A stretch of 64,000 nucleotides of DNA from Paenibacillus cookii (GTDB lineage Bacteria > Bacillota > Bacilli > Paenibacillales > Paenibacillaceae). Shown here piece by piece: positions 15,773 to 27,076 of the stretch (positions within the stretch are counted from its first letter, which is position 1; every line of letters begins with the position of its first letter). The stretch lies in NCBI RefSeq assembly GCF_018333375.1, contig NZ_BORW01000005.1:156700-220699 (forward strand), written 5' to 3'. Under the pieces are notes generated by a model. The model searched no databases, was not told where the DNA came from, and saw nothing but the letters and a program-made list of their open reading frames with translations. The translations under genes were made by a program, and so were the position numbers.

Positions 15773-16633
15773 ATGGCGGGAGGCGTACCTGGAGCCGCTG
15801 CCGTGAAGCAAGTGCAGACGTCGCGGGCCGCAACGGAAAGACCGTTCGTCAAATGGCTGCTGATAGCCGGCGCAGGCCTGGTTTTGCTGTGGCTGATCGT
15901 GCTGCCGCTTGTCGTCGTCCTGACGCAGGCGCTGAAAAAGGGATGGGACGTGTATATCACTGCTTTGTCGGACCCGGATGCGCTGTCGGCGCTGAAGCTG
16001 ACGCTGCTTGTGGCGCTGGCGACCGTTCCCTTGAATACGATTTTCGGGGTGGCCGCCGCTTGGGCGATCGCCAAATTCAAATTTAAAGGCAAAGGCGTTT
16101 TGATCACGTTGATCGATTTGCCGTTTGCGGTTTCCCCGGTCATCGGCGGGCTGATCTTCGTGCTGGTGTTCGGGGCGAACGGCTGGTTCGGCCCGTGGCT
16201 GGCGGACCATGACGTCAAAATCATTTATGCCGTCCCCGGCATCGTGCTGGCGACGCTTTTTGTCACCTTTCCTTTCGTGGCGAGGGAACTGATCCCGCTC
16301 ATGGAAGATCAGGGCCAGCAGGAAGAGGAGGCGGCCATCACGCTCGGCGCGAAAGGCTGGACCGTGTTTACGAAGGTGACGCTGCCGAACATCAAATGGG
16401 GCCTGATTTACGGAATCATCCTTTGCAATGCGAGGGCGATGGGGGAATTCGGCGCGGTATCGGTCGTGTCGGGACATATCCGCGGAGAGACGAACACGCT
16501 GCCGCTGCATGTGGAGATCCTGTACAACGAGTACCAGTTTTCGGCCTCGTTTGCCGTCGCTTCGCTGCTTCTGCTGCTGGCTCTCGCGACCCTGCTGATC
16601 AAGAGCCTGTATGCAAGAAAACATGAGCATTGA
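15773..16633 (+). CDS. cysW: sulfate ABC transporter permease CysW
   Basis: 286 residues, six membrane helices. The EAA loop reads [15 protein letters not shown], followed by the CysW signature [18 protein letters not shown]. Its ATG immediately follows the cysT stop, and the ribosome binding site (GGAGGCGG) lies inside cysT. No cysA ATPase gene follows in this window, so the transporter must use an ATPase encoded elsewhere. Confidence 0.94.
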   Translation: MAGGVPGAAAVKQVQTSRAATERPFVKWLLIAGAGLVLLWLIVLPLVVVLTQALKKGWDVYITALSDPDALSALKLTLLVALATVPLNTIFGVAAAWAIAKFKFKGKGVLITLIDLPFAVSPVIGGLIFVLVFGANGWFGPWLADHDVKIIYAVPGIVLATLFVTFPFVARELIPLMEDQGQQEEEAAITLGAKGWTVFTKVTLPNIKWGLIYGIILCNARAMGEFGAVSVVSGHIRGETNTLPLHVEILYNEYQFSASFAVASLLLLLALATLLIKSLYARKHEH

Positions 16634-16676
16634 CGCGGCCCCGGGAGCGGCCGGAGCAAATTTTGCAAAATCCGGA

Positions 16677-16704
16677 TTGACAGCGATTTTGGCGGCATGA
16701 TAAT
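16677..16704 (+). promoter_or_regulatory. yezD promoter
   Basis: TTGACA (16677-16682), 16-bp spacer and GATAAT (16699-16704) lie 44 bp after cysW. yezD therefore has its own promoter about 100 bp before its start. Confidence 0.7.
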
Positions 16705-16806
16705 GTAACTGTAACATCATAAAACAAAGTAAATTGGTTGGAAAAGAATGAATTGATTGTGTATGGAATTCATGAATATCGTTCTGAAGCAAAGGAGGCG
16801 CTTGTC

Positions 16807-17034
16807 ATGGCAAAAGGGCTCCAGTTAAATGAGGTATGGCTTGAGAGGATCGCCGGCCAGCTAAACGACATGGAATTCGGTTCCCTGCATATCGTCGTGC
16901 ATGAAGGCCAAATCGTGCAAATGGAACGGACGGAGCGGAAGCGCTTTGAGAATACGCCCTCCAAGCCGGCGAAGGCAGGAATCGCGGCCAGGGCGAGGCA
17001 GGATTTGAAAAAGGCCGCGCCGGACCGCAGGTAG
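16807..17034 (+). CDS. yezD: YezD-family (DUF2292) small protein
   Basis: 75 residues from the ATG at 16807 behind AAGGAGG. The core W-L-E-R-I-A-G-Q-L-N-D-M-E-F-G-S-L-H-I-V-V-H-E-G-Q-I-V-Q is the DUF2292/YezD signature. Members sit by sulfate and cysteine genes and are often CymR-controlled; the molecular role is unknown. A basic, disordered C-terminal tail follows. Its place next to cysPTW fits a sulfur link. Confidence 0.82.
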   Translation: MAKGLQLNEVWLERIAGQLNDMEFGSLHIVVHEGQIVQMERTERKRFENTPSKPAKAGIAARARQDLKKAAPDRR

Positions 17035-17127
17035 CGGCGGCCGGGCAAATCTGCTTCAGCCCCCGGAATCTTCCCAGGCGAGCACCCGAACAGAAACAGA
17101 CACGGAAGGACGGAACGGAAAAGTCAA

Positions 17128-17177
17128 AACCCGCTGATGCAGCAAGCCGTAAACGAAGGCTTGCCGTCAGCGGGTTA
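17128..17177. terminator. bidirectional terminator
   Basis: AACCCGCTGA/TCAGCGGGTT arms enclose an inner GCAAGCC/GGCTTGC helix. The right arm overlaps the stop codon of the converging membrane-protein gene. Confidence 0.8.
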
Positions 17178-18041
17178 TTTGTTGTGCCGCGTCGGGTCGC
17201 CATGCTCCAACAAGTCGGCGGAACCCGCGTACGGACGGTCCCTCCGCGAACGTTTCGGTCCCAATCCGAAACCGCACAAAAACAAGAGAATTTGAACCGC
17301 TAATATGTAAGGGGCAGCCTCCAGGCCGGCAAGATGGGCTGCTGCCGCGGCGGTGATGCATAAGGCCAGCATCCGATAAGCGTATTTGGGCGAATCCTTG
17401 CGGGGCGTCATGACGGCAAAATGAAAGGAAACGACGGCCACGAGGCATGAAACATACCGCATCCACAGCTCGACTCCGGTCCAGGAAAACGCCGGAATAC
17501 GATGATCATGGAACTGCCCGTAAAGCCCCAGGCTCCAATAGACGATGCAAGCCAACAGGAAAAAAGGCACCGCAGGCCGCACGAGCTTCCAAAAGGCCGT
17601 TCCCCACCCCGGGTTGTCCAACGAGCGGATAATGGAAGCCTGCTCGGCGATTTTTTTCTTGATCTCGCGGTCCAGCAGCCGTTCAAGCTGGGCATGGCGC
17701 GAGGCGTCCCGTTCCCTGGCATAAGCGTCGATGGCTTCGATCATCTCCGTCGTCACCAGAGGGGCAGCTTTGCATTGCTGCAGGAGCAGATGCAGCGGTT
17801 CGGGCTCATGCTCCGCTTCATCCGGAGCGGCATCCGCATCGCCGCTCAGCATGCCCGCCGCGCGGCAGTACGGATCAAGCGTCTGGCGCAGCCTTTCAAG
17901 CCGTTCCGAGGCGGCCTTTCGAAAAGAGCGGGCGGTGCGGACGTATATCCATATGAACGCGATCACCGCAAACCCCGTAAAGATGATTCCGGACTGCGTA
18001 CCGGTGAGATCATCTGCATGAATCCAAGCCGCAAACGGCAA
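17175..18041 (-). CDS. hypothetical multi-pass membrane protein
   Basis: About 288 residues from the TTG at 18041, which has AAGGAGG seven to eight bases upstream; longer starts to 18101 lack a site. One N-terminal helix (about residues 18-36) is followed by a charged helical cytoplasmic segment of about 120 residues, then four or five further membrane helices and a basic tail. No known motif is recognised. It lies before, and on the same strand as, nothing obviously related; the MgtC-like gene upstream ends 70 bp away. Function unknown. Confidence 0.72.
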   Translation of the reverse strand: MPFAAWIHADDLTGTQSGIIFTGFAVIAFIWIYVRTARSFRKAASERLERLRQTLDPYCRAAGMLSGDADAAPDEAEHEPEPLHLLLQQCKAAPLVTTEMIEAIDAYARERDASRHAQLERLLDREIKKKIAEQASIIRSLDNPGWGTAFWKLVRPAVPFFLLACIVYWSLGLYGQFHDHRIPAFSWTGVELWMRYVSCLVAVVSFHFAVMTPRKDSPKYAYRMLALCITAAAAAHLAGLEAAPYILAVQILLFLCGFGLGPKRSRRDRPYAGSADLLEHGDPTRHNK

Positions 18042-18112
18042 TGCGCAACCCTCCTTCATCGCTTTTGATTCCACTATTGCACAATAGGCTCCGGATTTCA
18101 ATATTTCCTGAA

Positions 18113-18766
18113 TTATTCCAGCTTCGCCGACAAAATATGCGGCAAGCTGTCCAGATCCTCGAGCAGCTCCTGCAGGGTTCCGTTATATTTCGTTTTGGCA
18201 TCGATTTTAAGGTGGTAAATGCCAAGGCGTTCGGGGTCCTGCTCCATTTCGTATGACGATATGGAGATTTTCCGCGACGTTAGCGACTCCAATATCGGCT
18301 TGACGGATGATTTGGAATCCAGCTCGAAGGAAATCTGCAGCGCCCGCCCGGATTTGAAAATCATGCTGAGCAGTTCCAGGCCGATCATGACAAGGACCGT
18401 CGCGCTGATGCCCGCGGCATACATGCCCGAACCGATCGTCAGGCCGATGCCGGAGGTCGCCCATACCCCGGCGGCCGTCGTCAATCCGCGCACCATTTTC
18501 CGTTCAATGATGATCATGCCTGCCCCGAGAAAACCGATGCCGCTGACCGCCTGCGCCGCGACGCGGCTCGGATCCAGCGAGACATGATCATGTTCCAGCA
18601 CCTGGGAAAAGCCGTATTGCGACACAAGCATAATAAGCGCGCTGCCGACCGCGACGAGAAAATGGGTTCTGAGCCCCGCCTCCTTGGCCCGCAGCTCCCG
18701 CTCCAGGCCGATGACCGCGCCAAGCAGCCCGGCTACCGCCAAACGGATGATGTACTCTGCAACCAT
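18113..18766 (-). CDS. MgtC/SapB-family membrane protein
   Basis: 217 residues. The N-terminal membrane domain carries the family signatures G-x-x-I-G-L-E-R-E-x-x-x-K-x-A-G-L-R-T-H and G-I-G-F-L-G-A-G. The C-terminal 80 residues form an ACT-like soluble domain. MgtC proteins affect Mg2+ adaptation or ATP synthase activity in pathogens; here the role is unknown. GGAG lies 11 bp before the ATG. Confidence 0.88.
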   Translation of the reverse strand: MVAEYIIRLAVAGLLGAVIGLERELRAKEAGLRTHFLVAVGSALIMLVSQYGFSQVLEHDHVSLDPSRVAAQAVSGIGFLGAGMIIIERKMVRGLTTAAGVWATSGIGLTIGSGMYAAGISATVLVMIGLELLSMIFKSGRALQISFELDSKSSVKPILESLTSRKISISSYEMEQDPERLGIYHLKIDAKTKYNGTLQELLEDLDSLPHILSAKLE

Positions 18767-18800
18767 GCATTCATCAGCTCCTTTGCAAAATAAAGAATCG

Positions 18801-19025
18801 CTCCTGATCGCCGCTTTTGGTTTTGTCGGCGGCGCACCATGTGGATAAAAATGGGTTATCCCATATGATAACAGAAAAGAACAAGCTTCGAGGACGGCCG
18901 TCCTGGTATCCGAAGAAAAATTAGCGCGGATAACGGGTGTCTATATTTTTATGATTATAAGAAAGTTTAAACATAAAGAACGCTTTTATATCCGGCGAAC
19001 CGCTTTCGCCGCCGGCCGAAGCGGG
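18801..19025. other. intergenic region between the MgtC-like gene and glpP
   Basis: AT-rich upstream sequence without a supported gene. A very weak cre-like string near 18975 was seen but not accepted. Confidence 0.3.
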
Positions 19026-19054
19026 TAGACACCGCTTACATTTTGATTTATAAT
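19026..19054 (+). promoter_or_regulatory. glpP-glpK promoter
   Basis: TAGACA (19026-19031), 17-bp spacer and perfect TATAAT (19049-19054). The predicted RNA start is at about 19061. Confidence 0.8.
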
Positions 19055-19060
19055 GAATCG

Positions 19061-19145
19061 CAAGTTCATAAAAGTGGCGGAGAAAAGGAGAACACGCGAA
19101 TGAAGTCCCTCTGTGGACCGTTTGGTGTTTTTCTTTTCTCTTTTT
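19061..19145 (+). promoter_or_regulatory. GlpP-type antiterminator leader of glpP-glpK
   Basis: The transcript starts with CAAGTTCATA, also found at the 5' end of the glpD leader, with GGAGA at the same distance. A 16-bp stem (19080-19095 with 19125-19140, two G-U pairs) is followed by T5. This is an intrinsic terminator in the leader, which GlpP with glycerol 3-phosphate is expected to overcome, as known for B. subtilis glpFK and glpD. Control of glpP by its own product is inferred. Confidence 0.7.
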
Positions 19146-19183
19146 CGTTTTATCGTAAAAAGGAACAGGGATGGGGGAGCGAT

Positions 19184-21254
<2,071 letters not shown>

Positions 21255-21280
21255 GGATACTGCGATCGCCGTTTGCATGC

Positions 21281-21387
21281 TATAATGATTACAAGTTCAT
21301 ACGATGGTAGGAGACGTTTGAGACAACCACGAACGCCCGCGCTTCGCGTTTTGCACGCGAAAGCCGCGGGATCTTCGTGGTTTTTTT
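21281..21387 (+). promoter_or_regulatory. glpD promoter -10 and GlpP-type antiterminator leader
   Basis: A TATAAT (21281-21286) without a good -35 precedes a transcript beginning CAAGTTCATA (21292-21301). The terminator pairs AACCACGAA (21325-21333) with TTCGTGGTT (21374-21382), has a GC-rich inner helix, and runs into seven T residues at 21381-21387. It lies 25 bp before glpD. This is the expected place for GlpP-dependent antitermination. Confidence 0.78.
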
Positions 21388-21412
21388 ACTTTATGGAAAG
21401 AGGGGCTGCGAT

Positions 21413-23095
21413 ATGAAGCATAGGTTTTCCGGAATGGATCGCCGAACCAAGCTTGAGGAAATGGCAAACGGGATGTATGACGTTCTGATTATCGGCGGCG
21501 GCATCACGGGGGCCGGCATCGCCCTGGATGCGCAGAAGCGGGGAATGAAAACGGCCTTGATCGAGATGCAGGATTTTGCGGCGGGAACGTCCAGCCGATC
21601 GACCAAGCTGGTCCACGGCGGGCTTCGCTACTTGAAGCAGTTCGAGGTGAAGATGGTGGCCGAGGTCGGCAAGGAACGCGCCGTGGTTTATGAAAACGGG
21701 CCCCACGTCACGACGCCGGAGTGGATGCTCCTGCCGTTTTACGAAGACGGCACGTTCGGGGCGTTTACGACGTCGGTCGGGCTGCGCGTGTACGATTTCC
21801 TGGCAGGGGTAAAACCCGAAGAACGACGCAAAATGTTAAGCAAAGAAGAGACGCTCGGCAAAGAGCCGCTGCTGCGGAAGCAGGGCTTAAGAGGCGGCGG
21901 TTATTACGTGGAGTACCGCACGGATGACGCGCGCCTGACGATCGAAGTCATGAAAAAAGCGGTGGAAGCCGGGGCGAGCGCCGTCAATTACGCCAAAGCG
22001 GAGGAGCTTATATACGAAGGCGGCAAACTGGTCGGGGCGAAGGCAAGAGACGTCATCGGCGGGGGCGTATACGAGATCCGGGCCCGGAAAGTCGTCAATG
22101 CAACCGGGCCTTGGGTCGATACGCTGCGGGAGCTGGACCGGTCCAAATCCGGCAAAACGCTGCGCCTGACCAAAGGCGTGCATCTGGTTTTCGACGGCTC
22201 GCGTTTTCCGCTCCGGCAGGCGATTTACTTCGATACGGCCGACAAACGGATGGTGTTTGCCATTCCCCGCGACGGAAAAACGTACGTGGGCACGACCGAT
22301 ACCGACTATGCGGGAGACACGGTTCATCCGCGCGCGACGGCCGAGGACCGGGATTATTTGTTGGCTGCTTGCAATCATATGTTTCCGGAGCTGCTGCTGA
22401 CGGCGAAGGATATCGAATCCAGCTGGGCGGGCCTGCGTCCGCTGATCTATGAGGAAGGCAAATCGCCTTCGGAAGTCTCGCGGCGCGACGAAATCTTCGT
22501 TTCGCCTTCGGGCATGCTGACGATCGCCGGCGGCAAGCTGACGGGTTACCGTAAAATGGCCGAAACCATCACGGATCTGCTCGCCCGGAAGCTCCAGGCC
22601 GAAGGGTTCGGGCCGTTCGCCCCGTGCGCTACGCGGACACTGCCCATTTCCGGCGGGGATGTAGGCGGCTCGGCGCGTTTTCCCGAATTCGTTCGCGAAA
22701 TGACGGAAAAAGGCAAGCAAATCGGCCTCGCGCCGGAATCCGCCCAACGGCTCGCGCTCCGTTACGGCTCGAACGTTCCGGCCGTATTCGACCGGATCCT
22801 TTCGGCGCAACAGGCCGGAACGGGCCGCGGACTGTCCCGGGAAGTGCAGGCGATGCTTCTGTACGCGATCGAAGAGGAAATGGCGGCAACACCCGTCGAC
22901 TTTTTCATCCGGCGGACCGGGGCGCTGTTTTTCGATATCGCATGGGTGCGGCAGTGGAAAGAACCCGTCGTCAGCTTCATGGCGGAGCAGTTGGGCTATA
23001 GCGACGAGCAGGTTCGGAAATACGCGGAAGAGCTTGAGCTGGAACTGAAAGCGGCCGTCGTGCCGTCGGAAGAGCTGGAACCGGTGTATTCGTAA
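21413..23095 (+). CDS. glpD: aerobic glycerol-3-phosphate dehydrogenase
   Basis: 560 residues from the ATG at 21413 (AGAGGGG upstream). The FAD motif D-V-L-I-I-G-G-G-I-T-G-A-G-I-A lies at about 23-37. G-T-S-S-R-S-T-K-L-V-H-G-G-L-R-Y-L is the family signature, and a C-terminal helical domain of about 120 residues follows. It oxidises glycerol 3-phosphate to dihydroxyacetone phosphate and passes electrons to menaquinone at the membrane. With GlpK it completes glycerol use. Confidence 0.95.
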   Translation: MKHRFSGMDRRTKLEEMANGMYDVLIIGGGITGAGIALDAQKRGMKTALIEMQDFAAGTSSRSTKLVHGGLRYLKQFEVKMVAEVGKERAVVYENGPHVTTPEWMLLPFYEDGTFGAFTTSVGLRVYDFLAGVKPEERRKMLSKEETLGKEPLLRKQGLRGGGYYVEYRTDDARLTIEVMKKAVEAGASAVNYAKAEELIYEGGKLVGAKARDVIGGGVYEIRARKVVNATGPWVDTLRELDRSKSGKTLRLTKGVHLVFDGSRFPLRQAIYFDTADKRMVFAIPRDGKTYVGTTDTDYAGDTVHPRATAEDRDYLLAACNHMFPELLLTAKDIESSWAGLRPLIYEEGKSPSEVSRRDEIFVSPSGMLTIAGGKLTGYRKMAETITDLLARKLQAEGFGPFAPCATRTLPISGGDVGGSARFPEFVREMTEKGKQIGLAPESAQRLALRYGSNVPAVFDRILSAQQAGTGRGLSREVQAMLLYAIEEEMAATPVDFFIRRTGALFFDIAWVRQWKEPVVSFMAEQLGYSDEQVRKYAEELELELKAAVVPSEELEPVYS

Positions 23096-23201
23096 CGCAG
23101 GGTTCGCCGGCTCTTTCCTCCTCCGAAGCGGTATGCGATGGCGCCGGAACGGACGCCGCGGCATAAACGAATACATGGGCTTGCAAGGCCAACGAAGGCC
23201 A

Positions 23202-23242
23202 AGGCGCCGCGCCTCCCGTACCCGGGAGCGCGGCGCTTTTTT
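23202..23242 (+). terminator. terminator of glpD
   Basis: A very GC-rich stem, GGCGCCGCGC-CTCCCG with its complement, a short loop, and six T residues. Confidence 0.9.
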
Positions 23243-23460
23243 GCGAGGGATAGGAAAAAAATCTTCGATACCGCTTCGAGGAAGCGCACTTGGTCATTCG
23301 GCAGACGTTGCACAAAACAACAAATGATCTTATTGAACGCCATCGAAGATTTGCGGGCATAAAACGGCTTTTGAGGGTAATATAGGAATAGCGGAAAAGC
23401 GATCATTTGGACTGAAGCTTCGGCAGGTTCAAAGCAAATTGAGACAGAGGAGACATCTTC
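23243..23460. other. intergenic region after glpD
   Basis: No supported gene. The last bases carry AGAGGAG for the next gene. Confidence 0.3.
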
Positions 23461-24114
23461 ATGACAGAAACCATTCACCCCATGAACATAACGATTTTTG
23501 GAGCCACCGGCAAAGTCGGGCAGGCCTTGGTCCGGGAGGCGCTAAACCGCGGCCATGACATAACGGCCGTCGTGCGCGACGCCTCCCGGTTAAAGATAGA
23601 GCATGAACGTCTGCATGTCGTGGAGGGGAATTTGTTGGACCCCGCGACGGTCGAAAGAAATGCGAAAGGACGCGAGGCGGTGATCAGCGCCTACGGACCG
23701 AAGCCGGGAGAAGAGGAGGAGCTGCTTGAAGCGGCGCGTTCGCTGATCGAAGGGGTGCGCCGTTCGGGAACGAAACGCCTGCTTGTCGTAGGCGGCGCCG
23801 GCAGCCTGCTGACCGATGACGGCACCCGGCTGATGGATACGCCTTCGTTTCCGGAAGAATGGTTTCCGCTGGCTGCGGCGCATGCCGACGCCTACGTGAT
23901 TTACAGCCGTTCCGACCTGGATTGGACGTATTTGAGTCCGGCGGCCGCACTGGAAGACGGCCCCCGCAGCGGCAATTTCAGAATCGGCATCGACCGGCTG
24001 ATCACCGACGAGCTCGGCAGCAGCCGGATCACGATCGCCGATTTGGCCGCGGCGCTCGTGGATGAACTGGAGGATCCTTATTTCGTCCGTTCAAGGTTTA
24101 CGGTGGGGTATTAA
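23461..24114 (+). CDS. NAD(P)-binding Rossmann protein, YwnB/NmrA-like
   Basis: 217 residues. The N-terminal I-F-G-A-T-G-K-V-G-Q-A-L is the dinucleotide-binding motif of atypical short-chain dehydrogenases. V-V-G-G-A-G-S-L and D-W-T-Y-L-S-P-A fit the NAD(P)H-binding flavin-reductase-like/YwnB family. The substrate is unknown. The start at 23461 has AGAGGAG 9 bp upstream; a second Met lies at residue 8. Confidence 0.85.
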   Translation: MTETIHPMNITIFGATGKVGQALVREALNRGHDITAVVRDASRLKIEHERLHVVEGNLLDPATVERNAKGREAVISAYGPKPGEEEELLEAARSLIEGVRRSGTKRLLVVGGAGSLLTDDGTRLMDTPSFPEEWFPLAAAHADAYVIYSRSDLDWTYLSPAAALEDGPRSGNFRIGIDRLITDELGSSRITIADLAAALVDELEDPYFVRSRFTVGY

Positions 24115-24212
24115 GGCAAGCAAGCGGGCTCGGCTTCCCTCAAGGCGGAGCATGCGGTCGGTTTACGCGAAAATGATGGGTCGCGGACCTGCTGACAAGG
24201 AGGTAGACATGA

Positions 24213-25835
24213 ATGCATATCGTAACTTCGGCGCAGATGCGGGAGCTTGATCGCCGCGCCATAGAGGAGATCGGCATTCCTTCCATGGCGCTGATGGAAA
24301 ACGCCGGCAAGGCGATCGCGGAGGAAGTGATCCGGCTTTGCCGCGAGCGGCAGCCTGCGCGGGCAGACAGGAATGAGGCGGAAGGCATCGGCCGGCAAGC
24401 AGGAGGGCGCGGATGCATCCGGGGCGACGCCGGCCTTGCGCTGGATCAGCCGGAACGCGAGCATTGGCTGATCCTCGCCGGCAAGGGCAACAACGGCGGC
24501 GACGGTTTGGTGGCCGCGCGTCATTTGCGCGAGGCGGGCATCCGCGTGACGGTGGTCTATGCCCTGCCGCCGGAGCAGCTGCAAGGGGATGCCGCCCTGC
24601 AGCGGGACGCCGCCGCTGCCCTTGGCATCCCCTTGCTTGTCCACGGGCGCGATGCCGTGGACTATGGCGGATGCACGGGCATCGTCGATGCCCTGCTCGG
24701 GACCGGCGCCCACGGCCAGCCGCGGGGCGCTTACGCGGACATGATTGCCGCGGCGAATGCCAGCGGCAAGACCATCGTGTCGGCGGACATCCCCAGCGGG
24801 CTGGACGCCGACACGGGGGAAGCCGGCCGGCCGTGCATCGCGGCCCGGCTGACCGTTTGCCTCGCGTTCCTGAAGCGAGGCTTGACGCAGTACCCCGGCG
24901 CGGAAGCCGCCGGGGAGGTGGTGGTGCGCTCCATCGGGATTCCCTCGGAGCTGTGCGGTCAGCAGGAAGGGGGCGCCTACCTGCTGACCGAAGCGGTGCT
25001 GCGCGGCCGCTTGCGCGTAGACACGGCGCGCCGCCGCTCGCCGGACGGCCACAAAGGCACGTACGGCCACGTGCTTGTGGCGGCCGGAAGCCCGCGCATG
25101 AGCGGCGCGGGGCTGCTGTGCAGCCGGGCGGCTTTGCGCGCGGGCAGCGGCCTCGTGACCTGGGCGCTGCCTGCACCGCTGCTGCCGCATATGGCCGGGG
25201 CCGCGCCGGAAATTATGCTCGCCCCCGCTGCGGACGGGGACTGGGACGAGGCTTCGGCCGAAACGGTGCTTCAGCTGGCCGCAAGCCGCAGCGTGCTGGC
25301 CATCGGCCCCGGGCTGGGGCGGTTTGAAGGAGACGGCCGCTGGCTGCGGCGCATATGGGAGCAGTCCGAGCGTCCGCTTGTCGTCGATGCCGATGCGCTG
25401 AATATGCTCGCGGACTGCAAAGACTTGCCCGTCTGGCAGGGAAGGAAGGCGGATACGGTGCTGACGCCGCATCCAGGCGAGATGGCCCGCCTGACCGGCT
25501 TGTCCGTCAAGGAAGTCCAGCGGGACCGGATCGGTGCCGCTTCGCTGTATACGGCAACCCATCGGGTTACGCTGGTGCTCAAAGGGGCCCGAACGGTCAT
25601 TGCCGGGCCGGACGGTACCGTTTATGTCAATGCGACGGGCAATGCGGGCATGGCGACGGCCGGATCGGGAGACGTCCTGACGGGCATCATCGCCGGATTG
25701 TTGGCCCAGGGGCTGGACGGCGTCCAAGCCGCCGCTTACGGCGTTTACCTGCACGGACTTGCCGGCGAAGCTGCGGCCGAAAGACGCGGACACCCGTCCT
25801 CCCTGATCGCGGGCGATTTGATCGAGGCGCTTTAA
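24213..25835 (+). CDS. nnr: bifunctional NAD(P)HX epimerase / ADP-dependent dehydratase
   Basis: 540 residues, AAGGAGG 9 bp upstream of the ATG. Residues 1-220 are the YjeF_N epimerase domain (E-x-x-x-M-x-x-A-G near 29, G-K-G-N-N-G-G-D-G near 90-98, D-I-P-S-G-L-D-A-D). Residues 250-540 are the carbohydrate-kinase-like dehydratase (G-K-G-T-Y-G-H, T-P-H-P-G-E-M-A-R-L, G-N-A-G-M-A-T-A-G-S-G-D-V-L-T-G). It repairs damaged NAD(P)H hydrates. Oddly, about 35 residues rich in Arg, Ala and Gly are inserted between the first helix and the G-N-N-G-G-D motif. Confidence 0.93.
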   Translation: MHIVTSAQMRELDRRAIEEIGIPSMALMENAGKAIAEEVIRLCRERQPARADRNEAEGIGRQAGGRGCIRGDAGLALDQPEREHWLILAGKGNNGGDGLVAARHLREAGIRVTVVYALPPEQLQGDAALQRDAAAALGIPLLVHGRDAVDYGGCTGIVDALLGTGAHGQPRGAYADMIAAANASGKTIVSADIPSGLDADTGEAGRPCIAARLTVCLAFLKRGLTQYPGAEAAGEVVVRSIGIPSELCGQQEGGAYLLTEAVLRGRLRVDTARRRSPDGHKGTYGHVLVAAGSPRMSGAGLLCSRAALRAGSGLVTWALPAPLLPHMAGAAPEIMLAPAADGDWDEASAETVLQLAASRSVLAIGPGLGRFEGDGRWLRRIWEQSERPLVVDADALNMLADCKDLPVWQGRKADTVLTPHPGEMARLTGLSVKEVQRDRIGAASLYTATHRVTLVLKGARTVIAGPDGTVYVNATGNAGMATAGSGDVLTGIIAGLLAQGLDGVQAAAYGVYLHGLAGEAAAERRGHPSSLIAGDLIEAL

Positions 25836-25858
25836 TCGACGGAAAAACCGTGCTCAAC

Positions 25859-26332
25859 TTACAGCCAAAACAGGCAGATGAGCGGAACGACCAGCGCAAA
25901 CAGCGGGGTAAGCAGGGAACGGTCGGAGAACATCCGCTTTCCCAGGAAAAAAACGAGCACCGTGCATACGCCCGCGGCCGCCCCGATGTCGCGGTAACCG
26001 TCAAACGCGGGATTAGCGGCGAACAGGCCGTAAAAAGCGCTATACGCCGCTGCCGCATACAAGGCGGCCTGCTTCATTTTGCTCAGCGGCGGCAGCACGG
26101 CGAGGATCGCATCGGAGGCGATGGAAATCAGCATGGCGTAGCTGTAAACCCAAATTTCGGGCGTAATGGACATTTCGGGGTCCGCCGCGTTCCAAGGCGT
26201 TTCCGGAACGGGAAACATCCGGGAAATCAGCAGGAACATCAGCAGCGTCAATCCCGCGGAGGCCAACTTGTTCATCGTATATTTTCCCGACTTCAGCCGG
26301 GCATGGATAAAGGAATAATCCGGTTTCATCAT
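25859..26332 (-). CDS. hypothetical membrane protein
   Basis: 157 residues with four predicted membrane helices and a short basic N-terminus. A-K-G-G-T-G-like AAGGTG lies about 8 bp before the first of two tandem ATG codons. No family is recognised. It converges on nnr with a 23-bp gap. Confidence 0.65.
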   Translation of the reverse strand: MMKPDYSFIHARLKSGKYTMNKLASAGLTLLMFLLISRMFPVPETPWNAADPEMSITPEIWVYSYAMLISIASDAILAVLPPLSKMKQAALYAAAAYSAFYGLFAANPAFDGYRDIGAAAGVCTVLVFFLGKRMFSDRSLLTPLFALVVPLICLFWL

Positions 26333-26612
26333 TCGTTTTCACCTTGCCCCATCGTCATTCTCGTCAGGATTTTGCCAATCCTCATGGTACAGCATAATCA
26401 CAAGCCGCGGGAATGGTTACAGGAGCAGTCCGGCTTTTAAAGGGATTACGTACCCCAAACCGATTTGCGGGCAGGTGCTTGCCGCCAAAACGCTGCTCGA
26501 TGTCTGTTTTTGGAACATGGAGAAGATATGTTCTTTTTGGACGGAACCTGGATTCGGGTCTGTTTTGCGGGAACGGGATCTTGGATTCGGCTGATGAAAA
26601 GGGAGTGGGTGC

Positions 26613-26828
26613 ATGAAGAAATTCATGGCAGGCGTCGGCCTTTTTTGCGGTACGGCGGTTGTATTGTCTACGGTTTATGTGCTGGCGGGCGGTTTGGCGG
26701 ATATAGTGCTGATCGTCGGTTTTAGTATCGTGATCGCCATGTTGGGCGTCATGTTGTACAACCAGCATCGGGAGCGGGATGCAAGAAAAAGGGCGGAGAA
26801 ACGCCGGCAAATGAACCGGAATTTGTAA
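26613..26828 (+). CDS. small two-helix membrane protein
   Basis: 71 residues: two membrane helices (about 6-29 and 32-49), then a strongly basic tail (R-E-R-D-A-R-K-R-A-E-K-R-R). GGGAGTGGG precedes the ATG. No known family; followed by a terminator 150 bp on. Confidence 0.6.
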   Translation: MKKFMAGVGLFCGTAVVLSTVYVLAGGLADIVLIVGFSIVIAMLGVMLYNQHRERDARKRAEKRRQMNRNL

Positions 26829-26980
26829 TACCAGGGCCTAATCCACGAAAGGATCATGGACCGATGGCGGACGATCCCTACCTCACATGGACAGGATGGA
26901 ATCGGACTCGTCAAATCTTTGAGAATGTTTCGTCCCGGGTTCCGGGAAATCGTCGCGATTATGGAACCGCATAGAATGCA

Positions 26981-27014
26981 GCCTCCCGCCTAAAAAGGCG
27001 CGGGAGGCTTTTTT
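26981..27014 (+). terminator. terminator after the small membrane protein
   Basis: Stem GCCTCCCGC/GCGGGAGGC with a 10-nt loop and six T residues on the plus strand. Confidence 0.85.
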
Positions 27015-27076
27015 CTTAAGATCCTGGGCTGTTGTTCCGGATATCCTTATTCGAAAAGGACCGGGCGGTACGAAAA

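Noticed and set aside
15515..16792. A 425-codon minus-strand frame opposite cysT-cysW
   Set aside because: Antisense shadow of two clear permease genes; Gln/Arg/His-rich composition without motifs.
18972..18990. Possible cre site before glpP
   Set aside because: Only about half of the fixed cre positions match.
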